A stretch of 64,000 nucleotides of DNA from contig JACKEV010000009.1 in NCBI GenBank assembly GCA_020632795.1, positions 496,001 through 560,000 of the forward strand. The letters run 5' to 3'. Origin of the DNA: Alphaproteobacteria bacterium (lineage in GTDB: Bacteria > Myxococcota_A > UBA796 > CAJQPC01). The notes beneath the pieces are model-generated. The model saw only the letters and a program-made list of their open reading frames with translations, did no database searches and was not told where the DNA came from. The translations under genes were made by a program, and so were the position numbers. Positions 1-9,880 of the stretch are shown here, in pieces; positions within the stretch are counted from its first letter, which is position 1; each line of letters opens with the position of its first letter.

Positions 1-3000
1 TACGCCCGGCTGGACACGCTGATCCTGCTCAAGATGCGGCCCTACCGCGAGAAGGCCTTCCGCTACCTGGTCTTCAACATCACCACGAAGACCGTGGCCC
101 GTATCGACGCGCTGGGGCTGGCCTGCGTGCCCCTGGACGACGGCCACGGCATCATCTTCCCCGGCGGGTACTACCTGCGCACCGGCGAGTACAAGCTGTT
201 CGACGGCGACCACGCCGGCCTGCGCTTCCACCGCCAGATCCGCGCCCCCAACGGCGAGGACAGCCTCTACGTCTTCTACCGGCCCGAGGACGGGCACTAC
301 GTCCTCTTCCCGTACAACAAGATCCGCCAGGAGGTGCAGAACCCCATCCACTGCCACGGCTACAGCCTGTTCGAGGACGGCCGGCTGGTGGTGTTCCGCG
401 CGGTGAACGACGAGCCCACGCGCGTCCACCCGATGCAGGTGTGGCACACCCCCTTCGTCTCCGACGAGTTCCACGCCGCCCAGCCCACCGACGGCTCGCT
501 GATGTCCCGCATCGGCAATGCCGATCTGGTGCGCGGCATCTCCGACGCCCTGAGCCTGCGCCGCCTCATCAGCAACACCGAGCCCACCCGCCAGGTGTAC
601 GAGGACCTCGTCCACGCCTGCACCCGCATGCTCGACGCCTACTACTGGCTGGGCAACGCTGCGCTGGGCAACCTCGCCGAGGTCGTCCAGGACGTCCGCA
701 AGACCGCCGAGCTGATCATCGACGAGTTCGAGAAGGTCCAGGCGCTGATGCGGGAGGCCCGCCGGGCCCTGGCCCAGGCCGAGAAGGACCACGAGCGGCT
801 GTTGCTGGACACCCGGCCCGAGGGCTGGCGTGAGGTCGAGAACTACCTCGGCGCGATGACCACGCTGCGCAAGCACCGCGGCCACCTCATCACCCTCCAG
901 GAGGTCCGCTACATCAACGCCGCGCGGCTCTCGGCGATGGAGACCGAGGCGGTCGAGGCCTTCGACCGGGTCAGCCGGGCCTGCGTCGAGTTCCTGCTGG
1001 GCGGCGAGGCCCTCACCCCGATGGTGAACCGGCTGGAGGAGCTGCTCGGCCGCATCGACGTCGTGGAGCGCTCCGCCGACATCCGTCCCATCGAGGAGGA
1101 GCTGGAGACCAACAGCGACGGCCTCAACCTGCTGGCCGAGGTGGTCGGCAGCCTGGAGGTGGACGACGCCAACGCCCGCACCACCATCCTGGAGGGCATC
1201 TCCGAGGTCTTCTCCCAGCTCAACCGCGTGCGCGCGGTGCTGCGCAACAAGCAGAAGGAGCTGCTGGCCCACGAGAACAAGGCCGAGTTCGCCGCCCAGT
1301 TCAAGCTCTTCGGCCAGTCGGTGGCCAACGCCATCACCCTGGCCGACACCCCCGAGAAGTGCGACGAGCAGCTCTCCCGCCTGATGCTCCAGCTCGAGGA
1401 GCTGGAGGCCCGGTTCGGCGAGTTCGAGGACTTCCTGCCCGAGCTGGCCGCCAAGCGCGAGGAGGTCTACGAGGCCCTCTCCACCAAGAAGCAGAACCTC
1501 CTGGACCGTCGGCAGCGCCGGGTGGACAGCCTGGTGGGCGCGGCCGAGCGCATCCTGGAGGGCGTCGGCCGCCGGGCCCGCTCGTTCAAGGAGGAGGACG
1601 AGCTCAACGCCTACTACGCCTCCGACGCGATGGTGCTCAAGCTGCGGCAGATCAGCGAGCAGCTCGGCCAGCTCGGGGACAACGTCAAGGCGGACGAGCT
1701 GCTGGCCCGCCTCAAGAGCGCCCGCCAGGACGCCCTGCGCGGCCTGCGCGACCGCAGCGAGCTGTTCGAGGGCGGCGAGAACCTCATCCGCTTCGGCAAG
1801 CACCGCTTCCCGGTCAACACCCAGCCCCTCGAGCTGACGATGGTGCCCCGCGGCGGCGAGATGGCGCTGCACCTCACGGGCACCGACTTCTACGAGGTCG
1901 TCGACGACGCGGACTTCGAGCGGACCCGGCCCTACTGGGACCAGCTCGTCATCTCCGAGGACGCCCAGGTCTACCGCGGCGAGTTCCTGGCCGCCTCGAT
2001 GCTCTTCGCCGCGGAGGCCCGGCGCGACGGCCTCTCCATGAAGGACCTGGAGGAGGCCACCCTGGAGGACGGCGGCCTGCTCAAGCGCGTGCGGACCTAC
2101 GCCAGCGAGCGCTACGAGGAGGGCTACGAGCGCGGCCTGCACGACCACGACGCCGCCCTCATCCTGGCGAAGCTGCTGGCGATGCGGGCCACCGCCGGCA
2201 TGCTGCGCTTCCCCAGCCGCCCCCGGGCGATGGCGGCGCTGTTCCAGGCCTGGTCCGACGACCCCCGCAAGCCGACCTGGGCGCGGCGGGCCCGAAGCCT
2301 GGCCCGTCTCCGCGGTCGCTTCGCCGGGAGCCCCGCGCTCACCGCGCTCTCCGAAGAGCTGGCCGCCGAGATCGAGGCGTTCACGGCCTCTCTGCACGTC
2401 GAGCCACTGGGCCCCGGCGCGGCGGGCATGGCCGGCGCCTACCTGCTGGAGGAGCTGACCGCCGAGCGCCCCCGGTTCACGCTGAGCGCCGACGCCGAGG
2501 CCATCCGGTCGGCGTTCCTCCAGAACCTGGACTACGAGGGCGGCCGCGTCGAGTTCGACGACGACCTGCGCGCCCTGGAGGACAAGCCCGCGCTGCGCTT
2601 CCAGCTCGCCCGCGCCTGGATCGGCGCCTTCGTGGACACCTCGGAGGCCCACCGCGCCCTGGCCCACGCCGTGGACGAGGCCGCTGTGCGCCTGGTCACC
2701 GAGCGGGCGCTGGACTGGGAGGTCTCCAACGCGCTGGCCAGCGTCGAGGTCGAGGGCCTGCTGGGCAACCACAGCCGGGTGAGGGAGCGCAAGCTGCACC
2801 TGCGCCTGGACGAGTTCCTGGGCCGGCTCTCCGAGTACATGCGGGTCGTCGTGCCCGGCTACCGGGGGTTCAAGGGCCTGCGGCACGAGCTGCTGGCCCG
2901 GGAGCGCCGCCGCCTGCGGGTGGACGAGTTCATGCCCAAGATCATGAGCGCTTTCGTCCGCAACAAGCTCATCAACGAGGTGTACCTGCCGCTGGTCGGC

Positions 3001-5025
3001 GACAACCTCGCCAAGCAGATGGGCGCGGCGGGGGACACCAAGCGCACCGACCTCATGGGCCTGCTGCTGCTCATCTCCCCGCCGGGCTACGGCAAGACCA
3101 CCCTGATGGAGTACATCGCCAACCGGCTGGGGCTGGTCTTCATGAAGGTCAACGGCCCGGCGCTGGGGCACTCGGTCCACTCCCTGGACCCGGCCGAGGC
3201 CCCCAACGCCACCGCCCGCCAGGAGGTCGAGAAGATCAACCTCGCGTTCGAGATGGGCAACAACGTGATGCTCTACCTCGACGACATCCAGCACACCCAC
3301 CCCGAGCTGCTCCAGAAGTTCATCAGCCTGTGCGACGCCCAGCGGCGCATCGAGGGGGTGTGGAAGGGCCGCACCCGGACTTATGATCTTCGAGGCAAGA
3401 AGTTCTGCGTGGTCATGGCGGGCAACCCCTACACCGAGACCGGCGACAAGTTCGTCATCCCGGACATGCTGGCCAACCGCGCGGACACCTACAACCTGGG
3501 CGAGGTGCTGGAGGGCCGCGACGAGGCCTTCTCGCTCTCCTACGTGGAGAACGCTCTGACCTCCAACCCCACGCTGGCCCCCCTGGCCGCGCGGGCCCAG
3601 TCCGACGTCTACAAGCTCATCCGCATGACCCAGGGTGAGGAGATCCCCGCCAGCGAGCTGAGCCATGCCTACTCGGCGGTGGAGATCAACGAGATCAAGG
3701 CGGTGCTCACCCGCATGTTCATGGTCCAGCGGGTCGTGCTGATGGTGAACCAGCAGTACGTGCTCTCCGCCGCCCAGGAGGACGCCTACCGCACCGAGCC
3801 GCCGTTCAAGCTGCAGGGCTCGTACCGCAACATGAACAAGATGGCGGAGAAGATCGTCTCCGCGCTGAACGAGGGCGAGGTCGAGCGCCTCATTGACGAC
3901 CACTACGCCGGCGAGTCGCAGACCCTGACCACCGGCGCGGAGCAGAACCTGCTCAAGCTCGCCGAGCTGCGCGGGCGCCTGTCGGCTACCCAGGCCGAGC
4001 GCTGGGAGACCATCAAGAAGGACTTCCGCCGCATCAAGTCGATGGGCGGGGCCGAGGACGACCCGGTCTCCCGGGTCACCGGCACCCTGGCGGTGCTGGG
4101 GCAGAACCTGGAGGGCATCCAGGAGTCCCTGGTCGAGGGCCGCAAGGTGGACGACGTGCTCGCGGGCCTGGGGGAGCGCCTGGGCGGCAGCCTCGGCACG
4201 ATCCAGGAGGCGCTGGTCGCCGGTCGGGCGGTGGACGCGCAGCTCACCGGGCTGGGGGAGCGCCTGGGCGCCATCCAGGAGGCCCTGGTGGCCGGCCGGG
4301 TGGTGGACGAGCAGCTCTCCGGCCTGAGCCGGCAGCTCTCCGGCATCAACCGCACCCTCACGGAGGGCGCCAACAAGGGGCTCTCCGAGGTCGTGCGGGC
4401 CGAGCTGTCCGGCATCAACGCGACCCTGGCCGATGGGGCGAACAAGGGGCTCTCCGAGGTGGTGCGGGAGCAGCTCGGGGCCCTGCAGGCCACCCTGGCC
4501 GAGGGCGCGGGGCAGCGCACCGCGATGGCGGACATCGGGGCCCAGCTCGGCGGCATCCAGCAGACCCTGGCCCAGGGCTCGATGCACGAGAAGCTCGACG
4601 CCCACCTCGACATGCTGAACCGGCAGATCTCCGCGCTGCGCAAGGCGGTGCGGGAGCACCCGGCGGCCCTGGCTGAGGTGATGCCCGCTGGCATGGCGGC
4701 GGCCCCTCCGCCCACCAGCACCGCGCCCGCCTTCGATCCGCTGGTGGCGCTGTCCACCGCGCAGGTCGCCGGGGGTGCCGAGGAGCGCCGGGCCGCCCAG
4801 AAGGACCTGCTGCGCTCCGCCCAACGCACCCTGCGCGGCGACACCGACCCCGGCGACGTGGAGCGCAGCGTGGCGATGGCGGCCTCGGTCCGGGTCATCC
4901 AGGGCCTGGTCGCCCGGCTCTCCGAGCTGGCCACGGCGTATGTGCCTGCCAGCGAGCGCGGGCCGTTCATGGACGACCTGCGGCGGCACATCGCGCTGAG
5001 CCTGTCGGAGCTGGGGGAGGGGTGA
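1..5025 (+). CDS. DUF3686-type AAA+ 'DNA repair ATPase', 5'-partial
   Basis: The reading frame is open from base 1 through the first internal ATG at 34, so the gene begins outside the window. At least 1674 residues are visible. The first ~900 residues match my memory of the DUF3686 family (conserved stretches such as FPGGYYLRTG, SPNGED-like and CHGYSLF), with long helical and coiled-coil segments. An AAA+ core follows: Walker A PPGYGKTT near residue 1018 (counted from the ATG at 34) and Walker B MLYLDD near 1079. The last ~300 residues contain degenerate repeats built on LGxIQEALVxGRxVD and LSGINxTLxEGANKGLSEVV, probably coiled coil. The family is annotated as a DNA repair ATPase, but I know of no firm biochemical role. 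ATP-dependent remodelling is inferred from the AAA+ core. No partner gene is visible on this side. Confidence 0.85.
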   Translation, partial: YARLDTLILLKMRPYREKAFRYLVFNITTKTVARIDALGLACVPLDDGHGIIFPGGYYLRTGEYKLFDGDHAGLRFHRQIRAPNGEDSLYVFYRPEDGHYVLFPYNKIRQEVQNPIHCHGYSLFEDGRLVVFRAVNDEPTRVHPMQVWHTPFVSDEFHAAQPTDGSLMSRIGNADLVRGISDALSLRRLISNTEPTRQVYEDLVHACTRMLDAYYWLGNAALGNLAEVVQDVRKTAELIIDEFEKVQALMREARRALAQAEKDHERLLLDTRPEGWREVENYLGAMTTLRKHRGHLITLQEVRYINAARLSAMETEAVEAFDRVSRACVEFLLGGEALTPMVNRLEELLGRIDVVERSADIRPIEEELETNSDGLNLLAEVVGSLEVDDANARTTILEGISEVFSQLNRVRAVLRNKQKELLAHENKAEFAAQFKLFGQSVANAITLADTPEKCDEQLSRLMLQLEELEARFGEFEDFLPELAAKREEVYEALSTKKQNLLDRRQRRVDSLVGAAERILEGVGRRARSFKEEDELNAYYASDAMVLKLRQISEQLGQLGDNVKADELLARLKSARQDALRGLRDRSELFEGGENLIRFGKHRFPVNTQPLELTMVPRGGEMALHLTGTDFYEVVDDADFERTRPYWDQLVISEDAQVYRGEFLAASMLFAAEARRDGLSMKDLEEATLEDGGLLKRVRTYASERYEEGYERGLHDHDAALILAKLLAMRATAGMLRFPSRPRAMAALFQAWSDDPRKPTWARRARSLARLRGRFAGSPALTALSEELAAEIEAFTASLHVEPLGPGAAGMAGAYLLEELTAERPRFTLSADAEAIRSAFLQNLDYEGGRVEFDDDLRALEDKPALRFQLARAWIGAFVDTSEAHRALAHAVDEAAVRLVTERALDWEVSNALASVEVEGLLGNHSRVRERKLHLRLDEFLGRLSEYMRVVVPGYRGFKGLRHELLARERRRLRVDEFMPKIMSAFVRNKLINEVYLPLVGDNLAKQMGAAGDTKRTDLMGLLLLISPPGYGKTTLMEYIANRLGLVFMKVNGPALGHSVHSLDPAEAPNATARQEVEKINLAFEMGNNVMLYLDDIQHTHPELLQKFISLCDAQRRIEGVWKGRTRTYDLRGKKFCVVMAGNPYTETGDKFVIPDMLANRADTYNLGEVLEGRDEAFSLSYVENALTSNPTLAPLAARAQSDVYKLIRMTQGEEIPASELSHAYSAVEINEIKAVLTRMFMVQRVVLMVNQQYVLSAAQEDAYRTEPPFKLQGSYRNMNKMAEKIVSALNEGEVERLIDDHYAGESQTLTTGAEQNLLKLAELRGRLSATQAERWETIKKDFRRIKSMGGAEDDPVSRVTGTLAVLGQNLEGIQESLVEGRKVDDVLAGLGERLGGSLGTIQEALVAGRAVDAQLTGLGERLGAIQEALVAGRVVDEQLSGLSRQLSGINRTLTEGANKGLSEVVRAELSGINATLADGANKGLSEVVREQLGALQATLAEGAGQRTAMADIGAQLGGIQQTLAQGSMHEKLDAHLDMLNRQISALRKAVREHPAALAEVMPAGMAAAPPPTSTAPAFDPLVALSTAQVAGGAEERRAAQKDLLRSAQRTLRGDTDPGDVERSVAMAASVRVIQGLVARLSELATAYVPASERGPFMDDLRRHIALSLSELGEG

Positions 5026-5393
5026 GCTTCGTGGATGCGCCACCTGTCCTGAGCGGGTTGGTTTCCCAGGACGGCTGTGCGCTGAGCCATCCACGCACTC
5101 CTTGCGCCCCGAAGAGAGCTCCCTGGTGGATGCCCGCCGAGGCTCCCCGGGGGTGGGCTCGTCCGCTCCAGGACTCGCTGGAGGCTTGGAGAAGGGAGTG
5201 AACCTTGGCGTGGAGGGGGCGCGTCCGGCGCCCGGGAGATTTCAATGAGTTGAGCTGGCCGTCGGGCCCTGGATGATGGCCTCCATCGCCGGTGAGTCCT
5301 CGACGATTGTCGTCCAGCACGCCATACGACGACGCCTGTTCGGGCAGGGCGAGTGGTCGATCCTGGACACACTGCTCTGCTGAAGCGTCCTGT
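5026..5393. other. Intergenic region without a recognisable gene
   Basis: These 368 bases lie between the stop of the ATPase gene (+) and the stop of the flippase-like gene (-), so the two genes converge. Short open frames on both strands show no protein-like composition and no conserved motif. I see no clean terminator hairpin and no IS ends. Confidence 0.5.
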
Positions 5394-6338
5394 TCATCGA
5401 TGCTTCGGAAGACCTGTCGACGCCCTCGCAGGCGGCGCCACCCCCTCCAGCACCCCGCCCAGCGCCACCGGCACCAGGAAGCTCAGCGTCGCCAGCACCG
5501 AGGCCGCCGCCGCCCCGGAGGCCGGCACGAGCAGCGCCCCCAGCCCCGTGATGGTCAGCTCCCGCACCCCGAAGCCCCCCAAGGTGATGGGCAGGGCCTG
5601 GGCAGCGGTCGAGGCCACGGTGATGAGCGCGGCGTCGGCGTAGGTCAGCTCCGCCCCGGCCGCCGAGAAGCAGAGGGCGTACACCCCACAGAACGAGGCG
5701 TGGGCCACCGCCGCGCAGGCCGCGCAGACCGCCAGCTCCGGCGTCCGGGGCGCGCGCCCGGCGGGCAGCCGCTCGGCCAGGCGGGGCAGCACGCGCCGCA
5801 CCGCCTTGGGCCCCAGCCGCAGCACGACCACGCCGCCCAGGCCCACCCCCACCAGCGCGGCCATCGCGATGGCCAGCCCGTCCCGGGCAGGGGAGGGCAT
5901 CGCGGCCCGGGTCCACCACGCGAGCCCCCAGGCCCCGGCGACCGCCCCGCCCACCAGCCGCGCGGACAACAGCGCCACCGCCGTGGACTCGGCGTGGGCC
6001 CAGGCCCCGGCCACCCGAGCGCCCTTGATGACCTCCCCCGCCACGCTGCCCGGCAGCACGGTGCTGTAGAACACCGCGCTCAGGTCATGGCGCACCATCT
6101 GCCCGACGCCCACCTCCAGCCCGGCGCCGCGCACCAGGTGTCGCCAGCCCAGGCCGTTGGCCACCTGGCCGAGGGCGTAGAGCGCGACGACCCCGGCGAC
6201 CTGGGGCCACAGCCGCACCCCGCGCAGCGCCCCGCGCACCTCCCCCCAGTCCACCGAGCTGGCGAACCAGGCCAGCAGCGCCACCATGACCGCGCCGCGG
6301 ATCAGGAGGGGGAGCCAGCGGCGGGCTGCGTCCTGCAT
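5394..6338 (-). CDS. Flippase-like / lysylphosphatidylglycerol synthase TM-type membrane protein
   Basis: A 314-residue polytopic inner-membrane protein with about eight hydrophobic segments. The order and motifs fit the UPF0104/LPG_synthase_TM family: an N-terminal segment followed by VDWGEVRGAL, then SVAGEVIKGARV, and later LPITLGGFGVRE, the conserved GGxGxRE loop near the C-terminus. Members are thought to move or modify lipid-linked compounds, but substrates vary and cannot be read here. The start is the ATG at 6338, only 8 bases after the stop of the fatty acid hydroxylase gene. The open frame extends further upstream into that gene, but that part is a shadow. Shared orientation and tight spacing suggest a lipid-related operon with the hydroxylase. 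Confidence 0.8.
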   Translation of the reverse strand: MQDAARRWLPLLIRGAVMVALLAWFASSVDWGEVRGALRGVRLWPQVAGVVALYALGQVANGLGWRHLVRGAGLEVGVGQMVRHDLSAVFYSTVLPGSVAGEVIKGARVAGAWAHAESTAVALLSARLVGGAVAGAWGLAWWTRAAMPSPARDGLAIAMAALVGVGLGGVVVLRLGPKAVRRVLPRLAERLPAGRAPRTPELAVCAACAAVAHASFCGVYALCFSAAGAELTYADAALITVASTAAQALPITLGGFGVRELTITGLGALLVPASGAAAASVLATLSFLVPVALGGVLEGVAPPARASTGLPKHR

Positions 6339-6346
6339 GGCGCCGC

Positions 6347-7099
6347 TCAGGGCTTCGCCTGCTCGGTCTTCCAGGCCCGGTAGCCCTCGTCGGTGCCCAT
6401 GAGCCGGTCCCACAGCCCGAAGAAGCTGCCATAGCAGCCGTGCACGTAGCGGTGGTGCCAGGCGTGCATCGGCGCCCACGGGCGGCTGATGGGCAGGGTG
6501 AAGCCGCTGTGGGCGTCAGCGGTCTCCCACATGCGCAGGGCGACCCAGATCCAGAACGTCACGACGTGGGTGGACAGCAGCGCCGGCCCGGCCAGCATGG
6601 CCACGGCGTTGAACAGGGTCTCCACCGGGTGGGTGAACAGCACCGCGATGGCGCGGGTGGCCTTGAAGCGGTGGTGGTGGGCGTGGACCTTGCGGAACCA
6701 CCACGGCCGATGCAGCAGGCGGTGGGACCAGTAGAACAGGGTGTCCTCCACCAGGATGAACAGGGCGAGCTGCCCGAGGATCTCCAAGGGGCCGGGCAGG
6801 GGGGCCTCGTAGCGCATCCCGACGGCGTCGTAGAGGTAGAACAGCGCCACACCCATCAGCGGCGCGGGCAGGCTGTCGCGCACCACCTCGCGGTAGGCGC
6901 GGCGCATGAGCTTGTCCGGCGGCGGGCGCCCGTCCTCGAACAGGTAGCGGGCCCACCACCCGCGCCGGTGGGCGAGCTGGAACATCGCCACCGCCGCCAC
7001 ATAGACGCCGATGTAGGCCACCGACATGCCCGCCACGAACAGCGCGAGCCGTCCGCCGGGGAAGGTGGTCAGGAGCTGGGTCCACAGGTCGTCGAGCAT
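6347..7099 (-). CDS. Fatty acid hydroxylase / sterol desaturase family protein
   Basis: A 250-residue integral membrane di-iron oxygenase. The three histidine clusters of the family are present: HRLLH, HAHHH and HAWHHRYVH, between hydrophobic segments. An N-terminal membrane anchor and a pair of central hairpins fit the usual length. Known members hydroxylate or desaturate membrane lipids, sterols or carotenoids using O2; the substrate here is unknown. It starts at an ATG 18 bases downstream of the YceI lipoprotein stop and ends 8 bases before the flippase-like gene, so the three - strand genes probably form one unit. Confidence 0.88.
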   Translation of the reverse strand: MLDDLWTQLLTTFPGGRLALFVAGMSVAYIGVYVAAVAMFQLAHRRGWWARYLFEDGRPPPDKLMRRAYREVVRDSLPAPLMGVALFYLYDAVGMRYEAPLPGPLEILGQLALFILVEDTLFYWSHRLLHRPWWFRKVHAHHHRFKATRAIAVLFTHPVETLFNAVAMLAGPALLSTHVVTFWIWVALRMWETADAHSGFTLPISRPWAPMHAWHHRYVHGCYGSFFGLWDRLMGTDEGYRAWKTEQAKP

Positions 7100-7117
7100 G
7101 CCGGAGCAGTCCTGAGG

Positions 7118-8092
7118 CTACCGGGGGGTTCCCTTCGCCGAGACGGACAGCTTCATCCTGTCCAGGTTGCGCAGCGCCCCCAGCATCGCCGTGAAGGGCT
7201 CGAACCCGAAGTCGCTCGCCTTGATGTTGAGCCCGCCGGACGCGGAGAACGAATCGGGGGTCGCGTCCACCTTCATCGTCACCGTCACCGGCTTGCCCTG
7301 GCCCCGGATCGTCAGCGTGCCGGAGACCTTCACGCCCTTGGGATCGGGCGCGCAGCCGGTCGAGACGAAGCGGATCTCGGGGTGCTGGTCGGCCCAGAGC
7401 TGGCTCTTCGCCAGCATGTTGTCCCGGACGTCGTCGCGCTGCCCGTCGCTCAGCTCGCCCTCCAGGCCCACCGCGCGCCGGAGCGAGGGGCTGTCCACCA
7501 CCAGCTTCGCGACGGGGACCCGGATGTCGACGGCGCAGGCGCTGAGGTCGTCCGGGCTCCAGGTGACCGTGCCGCTCCAGCCGGCGGCGCTGATGACGTG
7601 GTCGTGGGAGAGGCCCGCGGCGGCGGTGTCGGGGTCCTTGAACACCTGGATCAGCAGAGTGCTCTGCGAGGGCTGCAGGGTGTAGGTGATGGGCGCGGCG
7701 GGGGCCGGCGCCGCCTCAACGTCGGGCGCCTCGGCGACGCCGTCGTCGGGCGTGGCGTCCTGGGCGGGATCGGCGACCTCCGGCGCAGCCTCCGGCGTCG
7801 CCGCCGACGGGATCCGCGCCGCCTCCGCAGGCGCGCGGGTGGCGGGTTCGTCTGCCGCCGCGGGGGCCTGCGGCGTGTCGGCCGCCGCGCCGCCCTCCGC
7901 CTCAGCGGGCGCCTCGGCGGCGGCCTCGACGGGCTCCGTCGCGACAGGCACCTCAGCGGGCGCCGTCGCAGGAGCGGGTCCGGGGGGCTCCGGCGCCTCG
8001 ACGCGGGCGGGCTCGGGTGGAGGGGGCGCAGGCGTCGGATCGGCGCTGCACGCCGCCATCGCCAGGAGAAGACCGATCATGATGTTGCGCAT
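7118..8092 (-). CDS. YceI-domain lipoprotein
   Basis: Starts MRNIMIGLLLAMAACS, a short signal with lipobox ending at Cys15, so it should be a lipidated envelope protein. Residues ~16-140 are a Pro/Ala/Glu-rich linker. The C-terminal ~180 residues are a YceI-like lipocalin fold (SHDHVISA near the start, later GTLTIRGQGKPVTVTMKV). YceI proteins bind isoprenoid-type lipids in the periplasm, which fits the neighbouring lipid-modification genes (inference). It is divergent from the thrombospondin-repeat gene, across 186 bases that contain a CCCCC-TT-GGGGG hairpin at 8143-8154. Confidence 0.85.
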   Translation of the reverse strand: MRNIMIGLLLAMAACSADPTPAPPPPEPARVEAPEPPGPAPATAPAEVPVATEPVEAAAEAPAEAEGGAAADTPQAPAAADEPATRAPAEAARIPSAATPEAAPEVADPAQDATPDDGVAEAPDVEAAPAPAAPITYTLQPSQSTLLIQVFKDPDTAAAGLSHDHVISAAGWSGTVTWSPDDLSACAVDIRVPVAKLVVDSPSLRRAVGLEGELSDGQRDDVRDNMLAKSQLWADQHPEIRFVSTGCAPDPKGVKVSGTLTIRGQGKPVTVTMKVDATPDSFSASGGLNIKASDFGFEPFTAMLGALRNLDRMKLSVSAKGTPR

Positions 8093-8278
8093 ACCCCAAG
8101 GATGCCGCAGGCGGACAGAGGACGCACGTCCTTGGGATCTCTCCCCCTTGGGGGTGATCCCCTGGTAAGATGATGCCGCGAACCGCAGGAGACAGGAAGA
8201 CCGCCCTCAGGGTCGCGCCCCATCGCCCCCACCGCGACGGGGAGCCGGGCCGGAAGGCGTATTGAAAAAGGAGTTTTC

Positions 8279-9808
8279 ATGCGACTCTCCAGCATCGTTG
8301 TGGCCCTCTGCGTGCTGTCCACCGGCCCCGCGTGGGCCCTGCCCGTCGACAGCGACGGTGACGGCCTGGACGACGCCGACGAGGCCGCCTACGGCACCGA
8401 CCCCAACAACCCGGACACCGACGGCGACGGGATGAACGACTACGAGGAGGTCATCCTGGCCGGGACCGACCCCCTCGACGCCGACACCGACGGGGACGGC
8501 CTGAACGACTACGACGAGGTCTACACCTACGGCACCGACCCGACGCTGGCCGACACCGACGGCGGCGGCGAGCAGGACGGCAGCGAGATCGCCAACGGCC
8601 GCGACCCCTTCGTGCCCAACGACGATCAGACCTCCTCCAGCGGAGACTCCGATGGGGACGGCCTCACGGACGACGAGGAGATCAACCTCGCGGGCACGGA
8701 CCCGAACGACCCGGACACCGACGGGGACGGCCTGAACGACGGCGACGAGGTGTACACCTACGGCACCGACCCGACGCTGGCGGACACCGACGGCGGCGGC
8801 GAGGACGACGGCAGCGAGATCGCCGCGGGCCGTGACCCCTTCGACGCCAGCGACGACGACACCTCCAGCGGCGGGACCGACAGCGACGGGGACGGTCTGA
8901 CGGACGATGAGGAGATCAACCTCGCGGGGACGGACCCGAACAACCCGGACACCGACGGGGACGGCCTCACCGACGGCCAGGAGGTCAACACCTACGAGAC
9001 CGACCCGACGCAGGCGGACACCGACGGAGGCGGCGAGGACGACGGCAGCGAGATCGCCGCCGGGCGCGACCCCTTCGACGCCAGCGACGACGTCACCGGC
9101 GGCACCGAGGACGACGCTGACGGCGACGGCCTCACCGACGAGGAGGAGCTGGCCCTGGGCACCGACCCCAACGACCCGGACTCCGACGACGACGGGCTGC
9201 AGGACGGCCAGGAGGTCAACAGCATCGGGACCGACCCGAACAACCCGGACACGGACGGCGGCGGCGCCTCCGATGGTGACGAGGTCTCGGCGGGCACCGA
9301 TCCGCTGGACGCCAGCGACGACGACGGCGGCCAGACCGGCGACGACGCCGACGGCGATGGCCTCAGCGACAGCCAGGAGGCCACGCTGGGCACGGACCCG
9401 AACAACCCGGACACCGACAGCGACGGGCTGACCGACGGCGACGAGGTGAACGTCTACGGCACCGACCCGCTGGACGAGGACAGCGACAGCGACGGGCTGA
9501 CCGACGGCGACGAGGTCAACACCTACGGCTCGGATCCCAACTCCGCAGACACCGACGGCGACGGCATCACCGACGGCTCCGAGGTCAACGACTGGGGCAG
9601 CGACCCGACCCTGGCCGACAGCGACGGCGGCGGCGTCACCGACGGCGCCGAGATCGCCAACGGCACCGACCCCACCGACCCCTCGGACGACTTCAGCGGC
9701 GGCGAGAAGGAGGGCTGCGGTGGCGGCAGCACCACCGGCTCGACCAACCCGGGTCTGCTGCTGGGGCTCCTGGGCCTGCTGGGGCTGGTGGCGCGTCGGC
9801 GGCGGTGA
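8279..9808 (+). CDS. Thrombospondin type 3 calcium-binding repeat surface protein with MYXO-CTERM-like tail
   Basis: 509 residues. A Sec signal peptide ends at about PAWA (residue ~20). The body is almost entirely DxDGDGLxDxxE-type repeats interspersed with GTDPNNPDTDGDG segments, the Ca2+-binding thrombospondin type 3 signature; longer units of about 75-77 residues are repeated. The last ~35 residues are a Cys-containing Gly-rich stretch (EGCGGG), a hydrophobic segment (GLLLGLLGLLGLVA) and RRRR, resembling the MYXO-CTERM sorting signal of myxobacterial surface proteins. The start is supported by AAAAAGGAG seven bases upstream of the ATG. An extracellular, calcium-stabilised structural or adhesive role is likely but not provable here. 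Confidence 0.9.
   Translation: MRLSSIVVALCVLSTGPAWALPVDSDGDGLDDADEAAYGTDPNNPDTDGDGMNDYEEVILAGTDPLDADTDGDGLNDYDEVYTYGTDPTLADTDGGGEQDGSEIANGRDPFVPNDDQTSSSGDSDGDGLTDDEEINLAGTDPNDPDTDGDGLNDGDEVYTYGTDPTLADTDGGGEDDGSEIAAGRDPFDASDDDTSSGGTDSDGDGLTDDEEINLAGTDPNNPDTDGDGLTDGQEVNTYETDPTQADTDGGGEDDGSEIAAGRDPFDASDDVTGGTEDDADGDGLTDEEELALGTDPNDPDSDDDGLQDGQEVNSIGTDPNNPDTDGGGASDGDEVSAGTDPLDASDDDGGQTGDDADGDGLSDSQEATLGTDPNNPDTDSDGLTDGDEVNVYGTDPLDEDSDSDGLTDGDEVNTYGSDPNSADTDGDGITDGSEVNDWGSDPTLADSDGGGVTDGAEIANGTDPTDPSDDFSGGEKEGCGGGSTTGSTNPGLLLGLLGLLGLVARRRR
8340..9700 (+). repeat. Coding tandem repeats of the thrombospondin type 3 gene
   Basis: Recurrent GACACCGACGGGGACGG-like and GACCCGAACAACCCGGAC-like blocks recur throughout, encoding the DTDGDG and DPNNPD motifs. 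Spacing is semi-regular and copies are imperfect, so this is protein-level modularity, not a satellite array or CRISPR. Confidence 0.8.
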
Positions 9809-9848
9809 GGCTGGGGGGCGGCGCCTCACCCTGACCCGCTGAAACACA

Positions 9849-9878
9849 GGCGGGCCCCCTGGCGACCGGGGGCCTGCC
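9849..9878. terminator. Hairpin between convergent genes
   Basis: GGCGGGCCCCC and GGGGGCCTGCC pair in an 11-bp stem (one G-T pair) around an 8-base loop. It lies between the convergent stops at 9808 and 9881. There is no T-tract, so factor-independent termination is only suggested. Confidence 0.5.
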
Positions 9879-9880
9879 GG

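Noticed and set aside
5026..5393. Degraded insertion sequence or small gene
   Set aside because: No terminal inverted repeats, no transposase-like residues on either strand.
5292..8173. Two long + strand frames (5292-6383 and 6440-8173) opposite the flippase, hydroxylase and YceI genes
   Set aside because: Arg/Gly/His-rich shadows with no domain, against three well-supported - strand families.
8340..9700. Possible CRISPR or minisatellite because of regular short repeats
   Set aside because: The repeats are imperfect, in frame, with no unique spacers, and encode thrombospondin type 3 motifs.
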